DNA of 64,000 nt from assembly GCA_964412505.1 (NCBI GenBank), contig CAYPOM010000004.1, positions 33,272 to 97,271 on the forward strand, in the 5' to 3' direction. Source of the DNA: CAYLKK01 sp964412505 (GTDB lineage: Bacteria > Pseudomonadota > Alphaproteobacteria > UBA3830 > CAYLKK01). The first letter of the stretch is position 1. Every line of letters begins with the position of its first letter. A program made the position numbers and the translations under genes. The notes beneath the pieces are model-generated. The model was not told the DNA's origin, made no database searches, and saw nothing but the letters and a program-made list of their open reading frames with translations. Of the stretch, positions 1 through 8,003 are shown in pieces.

Positions 1-1101
1 GTTAATTATATAATCCGAAACATGGAAGAGTTTCGGATTAATTTTTATTGAATCTCCATCGCCAAGTAAGTATTCATTTTTTAAAAAATATCCTATATCG
101 GTGTTTTTGAAAATTTCTTTTTTCACGCCGTATTTTGTTCTTAGTCCCATGAGGACTTTTTCTTCAAATATTTCTTGTTCTGATAATTGATAGAATTTTT
201 GTTTAGAATTCAACCACTTTTGCAAATTACTTTCGTTCTCTCCTGCTATTTTTCCTTGTAATCCTAAAATCTCTTGATCATCTAGATATAACCGACTGTG
301 AGCACTCGGTCCTACGCCAAGATAATCATCGTAATTCCAATACGCTAAATTGTGCACACTTTCGAATCCACATTTCGCATAATTAGAAATTTCATATCGT
401 TCTAAATCGCTAACTTTCAAAGATACATCTATTAAATCATATAAAGTTTTTTCTTCTTCATCCGAAATATCTGAAAATTCGCCAGCAATCATACGATTAT
501 ACAATGGCGTATTTTCCTCTAAAGTTAGCTTATAAAATGACAAATGAGGACTACCGAAAGAAACTGCTGTTTCTATATTTTGCGATAATTTTTCAGGAGA
601 TTGCGCCTTAAATCCATATATAAAATCCATGCTAAAATTTTGAAATTTTTTAGCGACAAGTTCTGCCGCTTTTAATGTCGTTTTCGCATCGCAAGATCTT
701 CCCAAAAATTTCAAATCATCGTCAAAAAAACTCTGGCATCCTAAAGATAACCTGTTTATTCCTGCCGTTTTAAAATCACTTAATTTTACTTCATCAAATG
801 TACCTGGATTTGATTCCAGCGTAATTTCTATATTAGCATCGACATTTCCTGTACAAAAAAATACTGTTTTTAAAATTTTCTCTATTTCTATCGGTTTGAG
901 TAAAGATGGAGTCCCCCCGCCAAAAAATACACTTACTAAATTTCTGCTTTGCAATACACTTTTATATAATTTTATATCACTTATTATTTTCTCGACGAAT
1001 ACGTCATAATTGATACCACGACAAGGAATACTTACAAAGCTACAATAATCACATTTTGATTGACAAAACGGCCAATGTACGTATACAGAAATATTTGACA
1101 T
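1..1101 (-). CDS. hemW: HemW-like radical SAM protein, C-terminus cut by window edge
   Basis: Reading leftwards from the ATG at 1099-1101, the frame stays open to base 1 without a stop, so about 367 codons are present; the family is about 380 residues, so only the extreme C-terminus should be missing. The radical SAM iron-sulfur motif CQSKCDYC gives Cys13, Cys17 and Cys20, followed by an FFGGGTPS SAM-binding motif near residue 65. HemW is a heme chaperone related to oxygen-independent coproporphyrinogen oxidase (HemN); the spacing after the third Cys and the short N-terminus favour HemW, but HemN-like activity cannot be excluded. The start overlaps the stop of rph as ATGA, so translation is probably coupled. 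In many alphaproteobacteria rdgB lies between these two genes; it is absent here. Confidence 0.88.
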   Translation of the reverse strand, partial: MSNISVYVHWPFCQSKCDYCSFVSIPCRGINYDVFVEKIISDIKLYKSVLQSRNLVSVFFGGGTPSLLKPIEIEKILKTVFFCTGNVDANIEITLESNPGTFDEVKLSDFKTAGINRLSLGCQSFFDDDLKFLGRSCDAKTTLKAAELVAKKFQNFSMDFIYGFKAQSPEKLSQNIETAVSFGSPHLSFYKLTLEENTPLYNRMIAGEFSDISDEEEKTLYDLIDVSLKVSDLERYEISNYAKCGFESVHNLAYWNYDDYLGVGPSAHSRLYLDDQEILGLQGKIAGENESNLQKWLNSKQKFYQLSEQEIFEEKVLMGLRTKYGVKKEIFKNTDIGYFLKNEYLLGDGDSIKINPKLFHVSDYIIN

Positions 1102-1817
1102 CAAACAATTTTTAAGCACTGTTTCTGTAAATGAATTATCTCTTTAATCGCGGATTTTGCTAAAGACATCAATTGCCAAAACTGCTCATCAGAAAAACTA
1201 GAATTCTCCCCAGTCCCCTGCACTTCTATAAATCGATCGTATTCATCCATCACAAAATTTGCATCTACTAAAGCTGTACTATCTTCCTCATAATTTAAGT
1301 CAACAACAGCCTGATTATCTTTTAAAATTCCACATGAAACTGCGCCTACAAATCCGTTGAAAACTTTTGGATTTGCTTTTATCCTCTTCAAAGCTAGATT
1401 TAATGCCACACAAGCTCCGCAAATCGACGCTGTTCGAGTTCCTCCATCTGCCTGCAAAACATCACAATCTATTTTAATTTGCCTCTCTCCCAACGCTTGC
1501 AAATCAACAGCAGCCCTTAACGATCGACTAATTAATCTTTGGATTTCCATAGTACGCCCAGATTGTTTACCTTTAGCAGCTTCTCTCTCGTTTCGTACAC
1601 CTGTAGATCTAGGTAACATACCATATTCTGCAGAAATCCATCCTACTCCTGAACCTTTTTGAAAAAATGGAACTTTTTCTTCGTATGTTGCTGTACACAA
1701 AACGATCGTATCACCAAATTTAACCAAGCAGCTACCTTCAGCATGTTTTGTATAATTTGGAATAAATTCTATTTTTCTTAGTTCGTTAAAACTCCTTTTA
1801 GAGGGACGCATACTCAT
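1101..1817 (-). CDS. rph: Ribonuclease PH
   Basis: This 238-residue protein is the usual length for RNase PH, the phosphate-dependent 3'-5' exonuclease that trims tRNA 3' ends. The N-terminal MRPSKRSFNELR, the SGRTMEIQRLISRSLR substrate/phosphate region (about residues 86-101), QADGGTRTASICGA and the acidic EEDSTALVD segment near the C-terminus are all recognisable. It is the first gene of a two-gene operon with hemW (ATGA overlap). The start at MSMRPSK fits the family; a start two codons later is equally possible. Confidence 0.96.
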   Translation of the reverse strand: MSMRPSKRSFNELRKIEFIPNYTKHAEGSCLVKFGDTIVLCTATYEEKVPFFQKGSGVGWISAEYGMLPRSTGVRNEREAAKGKQSGRTMEIQRLISRSLRAAVDLQALGERQIKIDCDVLQADGGTRTASICGACVALNLALKRIKANPKVFNGFVGAVSCGILKDNQAVVDLNYEEDSTALVDANFVMDEYDRFIEVQGTGENSSFSDEQFWQLMSLAKSAIKEIIHLQKQCLKIV

Positions 1818-1926
1818 CTCCGCAGAATCATATTTTATATTATTTGTTTTAAATATTTATATCAAGCTGAAAATATTATACTATGCGATTATTTCAAAAA
1901 AATTAGTTATAACATCACACCATATT

Positions 1927-3105
1927 TTATTTTTTCTTATCCTTGATAATCGGCAAGCTTATTGTGAACTCTGTATATTCTCCAATTTTAGAATTCACGT
2001 TAATTGTACCTTTATGCATATCAACAAGCTCTTTTGCTCTAAATAATCCCAAACCATTTTTACCTTCTACTGTAGAAAAAAAAGGCTTAAAAATAATACC
2101 TAGCTTATCTTCGCTTATACCTATTCCATTATCTTTTATAATAACTTCTATGCAATTAAGCTTTAACTTAGTAGTCACAGAAACAGCTGCTAAATTATTC
2201 TCTTTACAAGATACAAAAAATGACGCATTTTCTAGTATAGAGTAAATCGCATTACCGAGCGCCTCACTAGAAATATATGATTTTTTACTAATTCTACGAT
2301 CTAGATTAACTTCTATTTTATGCGATATTTTAGGATTATCATATACAAATAGCTTCACTGTATCTATCACAACTTTATTTATAGTATCCATCGCAAAATT
2401 TCGATCCCTCAAATAACTGTGATCCGCAAAATACTTTATAATTTTATTACAGTATACACTTTCTCTTTCTATTGCCTTCAAGACGTTGAAATTTTCCTGA
2501 AAAATTGTATTTTTCAGCGTTTCATCATTTAGCATTTGAGCATTTTTTTTCAAAGCACTAGCAGATAGATTAACTATAGATTCCAATGAATTAGTTAAGG
2601 CACCTTGTAAGCGTAATGTCTGTATACGTAATGACTCTGACAATTTACTATTCAAATAAGTTTCTTCCGCATCATTTAAACGCTTAATTTCTTGTTCGAG
2701 AGAATCAATTAAAATTTTATTCTTTATTGTCTGAAACAATCTAGCTTTTAATAAACTAACATCGACTGGATGCAATAAAATATCTTCAACTCCAGCATTC
2801 ACTAATACTGCTATATCAGCTTGAGAAACTGGTACTTTAGATATAATTATTATAGGAATAAATTTACATAAATCTGATTTTAAATCTGCTATGCTTTCGC
2901 AATATTCATGTGTAATTCCAGATACAGAAATAAATATTACATCTATTGTGCTAACTGGTAGTTCGTTTTTCAAATTTTGAATATTAGAAAAAACCGTTAC
3001 TCCATTAGAATAGATCCCGAGACGACGCTTTAAATAAGAAATATCCTCAGAAGACTCACATATGAGAGCCACACTAAAGTTGTAATCTAACTTAATGTCA
3101 TCCAT
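1927..3105 (-). CDS. Degenerate receiver-histidine kinase-like protein
   Basis: The 392-residue protein has three parts. Residues about 8-125 fold-predict as a response-regulator receiver domain, but the usual phospho-acceptor Asp position reads VIFISVSG, with Ser in place of Asp. Residues about 135-235 form a helical, coiled-coil-like dimerisation segment with no H-[ED] phospho-histidine box. Residues about 280-385 are a good GHKL ATPase domain with N-box ILENAS, G1 DNGIGI, F-box PFFST and G2 GLGLFRAKEL. It may act as a signal-integrating or phosphotransferase-like partner of the CtrA pathway (ctrA lies 30 kb away), but that is inference. No signal peptide or membrane segment is visible, so it is probably cytosolic. 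It stands alone with no obvious operon partner. Confidence 0.75.
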   Translation of the reverse strand: MDDIKLDYNFSVALICESSEDISYLKRRLGIYSNGVTVFSNIQNLKNELPVSTIDVIFISVSGITHEYCESIADLKSDLCKFIPIIIISKVPVSQADIAVLVNAGVEDILLHPVDVSLLKARLFQTIKNKILIDSLEQEIKRLNDAEETYLNSKLSESLRIQTLRLQGALTNSLESIVNLSASALKKNAQMLNDETLKNTIFQENFNVLKAIERESVYCNKIIKYFADHSYLRDRNFAMDTINKVVIDTVKLFVYDNPKISHKIEVNLDRRISKKSYISSEALGNAIYSILENASFFVSCKENNLAAVSVTTKLKLNCIEVIIKDNGIGISEDKLGIIFKPFFSTVEGKNGLGLFRAKELVDMHKGTINVNSKIGEYTEFTISLPIIKDKKK

Positions 3106-3341
3106 GCGTTCATTCTATCTAAGTAAATGTACAAATACGAACTGAATTATACCCAAAATCTTTAAAAGTTCTGTTAAAACACAGTTACATAAGATCAAAG
3201 ATTACAAAGTATAAGACTATATTAGAATATATAAATAGAAATCTTTATTACTATCAATATAGAATTACTTCAATACTCTGCCCATTTAACCAATTCATAA
3301 TTAGTTATTGTTATACTAAACACAACAGGTGGAGAATAACA

Positions 3342-3476
3342 ATGAAGATAGAAATACATCATGCAAATGACAACAGACTACCTGTAAATTTGTATATGAA
3401 ACGCATTATATTTTCTATTATTTTTTCGTGTGCAGCTTATCAGATGTTTTCATCAATATTAAATTTATTTTCATAG
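3342..3476 (+). CDS. Small membrane-anchored protein upstream of comEC
   Basis: A 44-residue frame starts at ATG 3342 behind a good ribosome-binding site (GGTGGAG, 3329-3335) and ends at TAG 3474-3476, three bases before the comEC start. The N-terminal half is polar (MKIEIHHANDNRLPVN) and the C-terminal half is one hydrophobic helix (IIFSIIFSCAAYQMF). The strong ribosome-binding site and tight spacing argue that it is translated and leads the comEC operon. I do not recognise a family; a short leader peptide is the alternative. Confidence 0.55.
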   Translation: MKIEIHHANDNRLPVNLYMKRIIFSIIFSCAAYQMFSSILNLFS

Positions 3477-3479
3477 CTA

Positions 3480-5387
3480 ATGCAATTTTTCCAAAGTTTA
3501 TTATTTAAAGAACGATTCAATTTTTTAAACTTTATCCCTGTATTTCTTGGTATGGGAATTTGCATATATTTTTCACTAGAAAATGAGCCAAAAATCCAAT
3601 TTTACGTTGTTTCTTGCATTATTCTCGCCTGCCTACTATTTTTCTCGAAAATAAGATTTCCAATCGCTGCATTGCTAGCCATAAACATAGGGTTTATAAA
3701 CTCATTCTATGTAGCAAATAAAATTGATATAGATATGTTAAATGAAAAAATAAATTTTGTACGTCTTGCAGGAGAAATAGACTATAGTGAAAAATCCAAT
3801 AACGGAACAAAAATAGTTATAGAAAACATTCAATGTTTATCAGAAGAATTTAAGGCTAAATTAGATAAGATTAAACTAGGAAAAATATCATTGCTTTGGC
3901 GAGGCAAAAATGCGAACAATAGCAATATAGAATTCATCCCAGGAGCTAAAATACATGTAAATGCTATCCTAGATCCAATATATTCAAAATCATTTAGAAA
4001 TGCATATGACTTTCGTATGCAATCATATTTCAATGGGATTAGTGCAAGAGGATACATTGTAGGACAACCTATCGTACAAAATATTAGTAAGAATAAATTA
4101 TATAAATTAAAAGAAAAAATTCGATTCATAATCAATCAAAAAATAAACGATGTCATTTCTAACAAAGAAGGTGGTATCGTACAAGCTCTAATTACTGGGA
4201 ATAAGTCTGTTATAGATAAAAATGTGCGTCAAAGCTTTGCAGATTCTGGCATTGCACATCTATTAGCAATTTCAGGCTTACATGTAGGTATTATAGGCGG
4301 TTTTTTCTTTATTCTTTTTAGAATTTTATTGTGTTGTTTTCCATTTATAGCATTAAATTTTAGCACAAAGAAAATAGCTGCAATATTATCAATATGTTTT
4401 GTCTTCTTATACCTGAAAATTTCCGGAGAATCTGTACCTGCAGTAAGAGCTTTTATCATGCACGCAATAATTGTTGTTGCAGTATTATTAGACAGAAAAG
4501 CTCTATCAATGCGAAGTGTTGCCATTGCCGCTACATTAGTATTATTACATTCACCAGAAGCTATACTATTTCCTAGTTTCCAAATGTCTTTTAGCGCTGT
4601 TGCTGCTTTAATAGCTTTTTATGAAAAATCATGGACTTTTTCGAAAAAAACAATGATTCTATTTTCTTTAGTAGCTACTAGCATAATTGCCTCATTAGCT
4701 ACATCAATTTTTACAATACAAGTTTTTAATAGATTAACATTAGCAGCTGTATTCGCAAATTTATTTGCAGTTCCATTAACATCTTTTGCTATAATGCCAC
4801 TATTGATATTGTCTGTTTTTAGCATTCCATTTGGTGGTGAATCAATTTTTTTAAGGTTATTAGAACCATTAATCACATTACTAATAAAAATCTCAGATTT
4901 ATTTGCTAATCAGTCTTGGATGTTGTTTTCTTTACCAAAATTTGAAAACTGGATTTTTATACTCATTTCAATCGGATTTTTAATTATTGTTTTGCTTTCT
5001 TCGAAGGCCAGATTTTCTGGCTTAGCTCTAATCGTTTTAGGATTTATATTTTACTACAATCAGAAAAAGCCAATTTTCATATCTGCACTTAATGGAGCTA
5101 TTTTTGCATCTTTATACACTAACAATATATATTTTGAAAATTTAGTCAATCATAGAAGCATCAAAAAAGATTTAGCTAAAACTTATGGGATTACTAAAAT
5201 ATCAAGATTTGAACACGTGCCAGAAAATATAAAAATTTACAAGGAACCAAACAATACATATTCGTGTATATTTAATGAAACAAATTTAATAGTAAATGCA
5301 TCTACATACAGATCTATTGAAATTTATAAATCAGAAAATGAAGTCTCATATGTATTATTTTCTTTGAAAAATAGAAAATGGTCATAA
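3480..5387 (+). CDS. comEC: ComEC/Rec2-type DNA uptake channel protein
   Basis: The 635-residue polytopic membrane protein has an N-terminal pair of hydrophobic helices and a DUF4131-like soluble section (about 30-215). The Competence domain (about 225-500) contains the diagnostic GNKSVIDK, FADSGIAHLLAISGLHVG and SGESVPAVRAFIM motifs. ComEC forms the inner-membrane channel that takes up single-stranded DNA in natural transformation. The C-terminal metallo-beta-lactamase domain of the longest family members is not present; many alphaproteobacterial copies also lack it. No other competence genes are in the window. It follows a 44-residue small ORF by 3 bp. Confidence 0.9.
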   Translation: MQFFQSLLFKERFNFLNFIPVFLGMGICIYFSLENEPKIQFYVVSCIILACLLFFSKIRFPIAALLAINIGFINSFYVANKIDIDMLNEKINFVRLAGEIDYSEKSNNGTKIVIENIQCLSEEFKAKLDKIKLGKISLLWRGKNANNSNIEFIPGAKIHVNAILDPIYSKSFRNAYDFRMQSYFNGISARGYIVGQPIVQNISKNKLYKLKEKIRFIINQKINDVISNKEGGIVQALITGNKSVIDKNVRQSFADSGIAHLLAISGLHVGIIGGFFFILFRILLCCFPFIALNFSTKKIAAILSICFVFLYLKISGESVPAVRAFIMHAIIVVAVLLDRKALSMRSVAIAATLVLLHSPEAILFPSFQMSFSAVAALIAFYEKSWTFSKKTMILFSLVATSIIASLATSIFTIQVFNRLTLAAVFANLFAVPLTSFAIMPLLILSVFSIPFGGESIFLRLLEPLITLLIKISDLFANQSWMLFSLPKFENWIFILISIGFLIIVLLSSKARFSGLALIVLGFIFYYNQKKPIFISALNGAIFASLYTNNIYFENLVNHRSIKKDLAKTYGITKISRFEHVPENIKIYKEPNNTYSCIFNETNLIVNASTYRSIEIYKSENEVSYVLFSLKNRKWS

Positions 5388-5418
5388 TTCTCAGAAAACA
5401 AATATTCAATTACTACAT

Positions 5419-5440
5419 AAAAAAAAGGGGCGTTCGCCCC
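5419..5440 (-). terminator. Rho-independent terminator of hpf
   Basis: GGGGCG/CGCCCC forms a 6-bp GC stem with a 2-base centre (5427-5440). On the minus strand it is followed by a run of eight T (A run 5419-5426 on the plus strand), so it ends hpf transcription, whose stop is at 5462. On the plus strand only AAAATTAA follows, so it is a weak terminator for comEC. Confidence 0.85.
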
Positions 5441-5461
5441 AAAATTAATAAGAAGATTAAA

Positions 5462-5989
5462 TTACTTGTAGTCCAACCAACCTATATTCCCATCTTGTCT
5501 TAAATAGACAGCATTTACAAGCTTTGTTAGCTTGTTTTTAAATAAAAGAACATCCTTACCATTTGTAGTTAATAAGCTTGCAGCTTCTGCTACTGATATG
5601 ATCGGCATTTCATGTATATATTCAGAAATTATCATAGGACCATCATCATGTATTTCTTCTACACTATACTCAACTACCTTTGAGTCATCTCTTATTTTGT
5701 TCCTATGTTCCTTGTCTTTTGACTTTTTAATTTGCGTAGATATTTTCTGCAATGCTGCATCGAAACTTGCATAAGGTTCTTTTGAATCTGACTTCGCATG
5801 GAACGACCATCCATTTTCCATTTTTACAGATAGATCTGTTATAAACTGAAAAGAATCTTTTGTCATAACTATACAAATATCAGTGAAAGTGTCACTGTAC
5901 TTTTGTGCCAGTTTGTCGCACGCTTCAGCTGCATGATATGTCAAAGCTGCGCCAATCTCCATATGCCTACCACTAAACGAGAAACTCAT
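5462..5989 (-). CDS. hpf: Long-form ribosome hibernation promoting factor
   Basis: The 175-residue protein begins with the HPF/RaiA S30AE-type fold (about residues 1-100: SGRHMEIGAALTYHAAEACDKL, split here as a description of that region) and ends with the C-terminal dimerisation module (about 120-175: PMSVEEA-like SVAEAASLLT, LLFKNKLT, and a GNIGWLDYK-type tail). Long HPF dimerises 70S ribosomes into inactive 100S particles in slow growth. It is a single gene with its own terminator. The start at MSFSFSGRHM matches the family. Confidence 0.88.
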   Translation of the reverse strand: MSFSFSGRHMEIGAALTYHAAEACDKLAQKYSDTFTDICIVMTKDSFQFITDLSVKMENGWSFHAKSDSKEPYASFDAALQKISTQIKKSKDKEHRNKIRDDSKVVEYSVEEIHDDGPMIISEYIHEMPIISVAEAASLLTTNGKDVLLFKNKLTKLVNAVYLRQDGNIGWLDYK

Positions 5990-6162
5990 ATCTTCACCTC
6001 TAACTATGACTAGAATAAATTATAACACAATTTAATAGCAAATATATTAAAATTATATAAATCAACATCTGAATTAGCTAAGTACAAAATCTGAGAATCT
6101 GCACATAAAAAACTTGAATCACTTAAAAAATATTTAAAACCACAATATTTCAGAAATCTAGA

Positions 6163-6990
6163 TTAGTAGCTTCTTCCCATTTTTTTTATTTCAGAATCAG
6201 TTAATTTAGGATACAACAATTTCTCCATTGCTACATATCCAATAATTTTTCCAGTATTTATTCCGCCTTGTTGGAATAAAATATCATCTATTGGATAATC
6301 TAATGTTTCACTCAACATTAAAAGCTTTTTAGCCCCACTCCTATTGATTACATAACCGTACATTCCATATACTAAATTCGTACGCTGAATTTTAGCTACA
6401 AATCGATGGCCTTGCACTTCATCTAAATCTCGGAAAATATATCCAATATTTGGAAATGAACCATACCAGTTATGCCTTCTACCTACGCCTAAGAACGCCA
6501 CATCCCATTTTCTAGGGATATCGTTGAGAAATAGCAACATTTTATTTTTAAAGTCACTTTCTAAAATTACATCATCTTCAAACACTATTGCTCTATCACA
6601 TTCTCCAGAGGCTACTTTTTTCCAAATTTCTCTATGGCTACATGCACATCCGATTTCCCCTAAAGACATTTTAGTGTTCGCTGGTATTTGCCCTATCTTT
6701 TTATTATTATAAATTATATCGTACTTTAATCCTGCAAATTTATTACCAGAATTAGATCGATTGTTCCAAGATATGAAATTGCCAAATTGGTCTCTAAATT
6801 TCAACATGTATCCATCTATAGCACTGAATTTCTTGACGTTAATACATTGCTTTATCATCTGATTATTCACAAAATCGAACCGCTCAGGAGTTCTATCTAA
6901 TGAGATTACAAATAACTCATCCCTATCCAGTTTGTTACTTTCACACGCACAAAGTAAAAAACATATGATTAATATAATCACTCGTATCAT
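6163..6990 (-). CDS. Exported GT25-family glycosyltransferase-like lipoprotein
   Basis: After a hydrophobic leader ending in a lipobox-like LLCAC (residues 12-16), the 275-residue protein shows glycosyltransferase family 25 features: FVISLDRTPERFDF near residue 27, the SLGEIGCACSHREIWKK segment near 110, and the acidic metal/sugar-nucleotide motif VFEDDVILESDF near 135. GT25 members add galactose or related sugars in LPS assembly and are normally cytosolic, so a lipoprotein signal is unusual and suggests action in the periplasm, on the surface or in the host. The start ATG overlaps the stop of the upstream paralogue by 4 bp, so the two are co-translated. Confidence 0.78.
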   Translation of the reverse strand: MIRVIILIICFLLCACESNKLDRDELFVISLDRTPERFDFVNNQMIKQCINVKKFSAIDGYMLKFRDQFGNFISWNNRSNSGNKFAGLKYDIIYNNKKIGQIPANTKMSLGEIGCACSHREIWKKVASGECDRAIVFEDDVILESDFKNKMLLFLNDIPRKWDVAFLGVGRRHNWYGSFPNIGYIFRDLDEVQGHRFVAKIQRTNLVYGMYGYVINRSGAKKLLMLSETLDYPIDDILFQQGGINTGKIIGYVAMEKLLYPKLTDSEIKKMGRSY

Positions 6991-7682
6991 CGTTTTTTCT
7001 CCGTTTTAATGTTATATTCTGCTTCATTACCAGATAGTAATTTAATCTTTGATACGTATTTCTTTAAATTATTTTTGTTACAAAGTATAGCTTTATTAAT
7101 TTGGATGCCTGTATTTTTTATAATTGGAAGCAGCTTTTTTGCCCCTTCCAATGAAACGCAATAAGCATGTAATCCAAAAATTTTATTAGTTGTTTTTGGT
7201 ATAGCATAAAATTTAGATCTCGTATTTTGAAAGCAGCTCAACCAATAAGCAGGTTGAATAAAATATGTTTTTTCTTCTGCTGGTTTTCTTACACCTATAT
7301 CTAACAAAAATATATCATAGTCACATGGAATATTTTTAATTAATATTCTCAACTTCGATACAAAGTCCTTTTCTAAAGTTACATTATCATTTAATACTAT
7401 CGAATTTTTATACTTATTTTTTACAATGTCTATCCAAATATTTTTATGTTTTTCTGCACTGCTAGAACCTTTACCCAGCACCTGCATATTTTTGTTATTC
7501 AGGCAATCCACATGAATAACTTTTATATTGCTAAATACCTGTTTTAATTTAGACTCTAAGTTAGTACACATCCCATGCGCACGATCTTTAACAACATATA
7601 CAACGTCTACATTAATATTAGATTGCTCTGCATATGTACATGATAAAACCAAAACTGGCAGAAAACAAAATACTATTTTCAT
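6987..7682 (-). CDS. Diverged GT25-like paralogue with signal peptide
   Basis: The start is taken at ATG 7680-7682 (MKIVFCFLPVLVLSCTYA), because the longer frame only continues into tRNA-Leu. The 231-residue protein has a signal peptide, possibly lipoprotein type (VLSC), and matches its downstream neighbour in layout: VVYVVKDR at the position of the sugar-nucleotide motif, SAEKHKNIWIDIV, and IVLNDNVTLEKDFV where the neighbour has VFEDDVILESDF. The acidic EDD motif is therefore changed to NDN, so glycosyl transfer is doubtful. It is probably a tandem duplicate with a lost or altered activity. No other family fits better. Confidence 0.62.
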   Translation of the reverse strand: MKIVFCFLPVLVLSCTYAEQSNINVDVVYVVKDRAHGMCTNLESKLKQVFSNIKVIHVDCLNNKNMQVLGKGSSSAEKHKNIWIDIVKNKYKNSIVLNDNVTLEKDFVSKLRILIKNIPCDYDIFLLDIGVRKPAEEKTYFIQPAYWLSCFQNTRSKFYAIPKTTNKIFGLHAYCVSLEGAKKLLPIIKNTGIQINKAILCNKNNLKKYVSKIKLLSGNEAEYNIKTEKKR

Positions 7683-7733
7683 ACAGAAACCACAAAAAGC
7701 AACTACAATTACACAAATGGGAAAGACTGAAAG

Positions 7734-7819
7734 TGGTGCCCGTGGAGGGACTCGAACCCCCACGCCCGAAAGGACAACAGATTTTAAGTCTGTAGCGTCT
7801 ACCATTCCGCCACACGGGC
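7734..7819 (-). tRNA. tRNA-Leu (UAA)
   Basis: An 86-nt class II tRNA with 7-bp acceptor stem GCCCGTG/CACGGGC, anticodon stem ACAGA/TCTGT around loop CTTAAAA (anticodon TAA), a variable arm GTCCTTTCGGGC, TTCGAGT loop and encoded CCA (rc of 7734-7736). It lies just upstream of the GT25-like pair on the same strand. Confidence 0.97.
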
Positions 7820-7918
7820 CAAAAACAGGTAAATTTTAGCATGATGATTACACGATGTCAATTTACTGCAGAATGAAATTATCAGTTTATTCGTTTAGTT
7901 TGAATATTAAGAACATAC

Positions 7919-7963
7919 AGCCAAGAGACCTTGTGTTTTTATGTTTTAAAATATCTCTTGGCT
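7919..7963. repeat. 10-bp inverted repeat
   Basis: AGCCAAGAGA (7919-7928) and TCTCTTGGCT (7954-7963) are perfect inverted repeats around a 25-base AT-rich spacer. It lies between the 3' end of the broken secreted-protein gene and tRNA-Leu. There is no T-run on either strand after the stem, so a standard terminator is not supported; it could be a processing or binding site. Confidence 0.5.
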
Positions 7964-8003
7964 TAACTATGTTATGAATGACTTGATGAGTCTATCACTT
8001 AAT

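Noticed and set aside
7683..7805. Longer N-terminus for the second GT25-like gene
   Set aside because: The extra codons translate tRNA-Leu sequence; the first ATG after the tRNA (7680-7682) starts a signal peptide.
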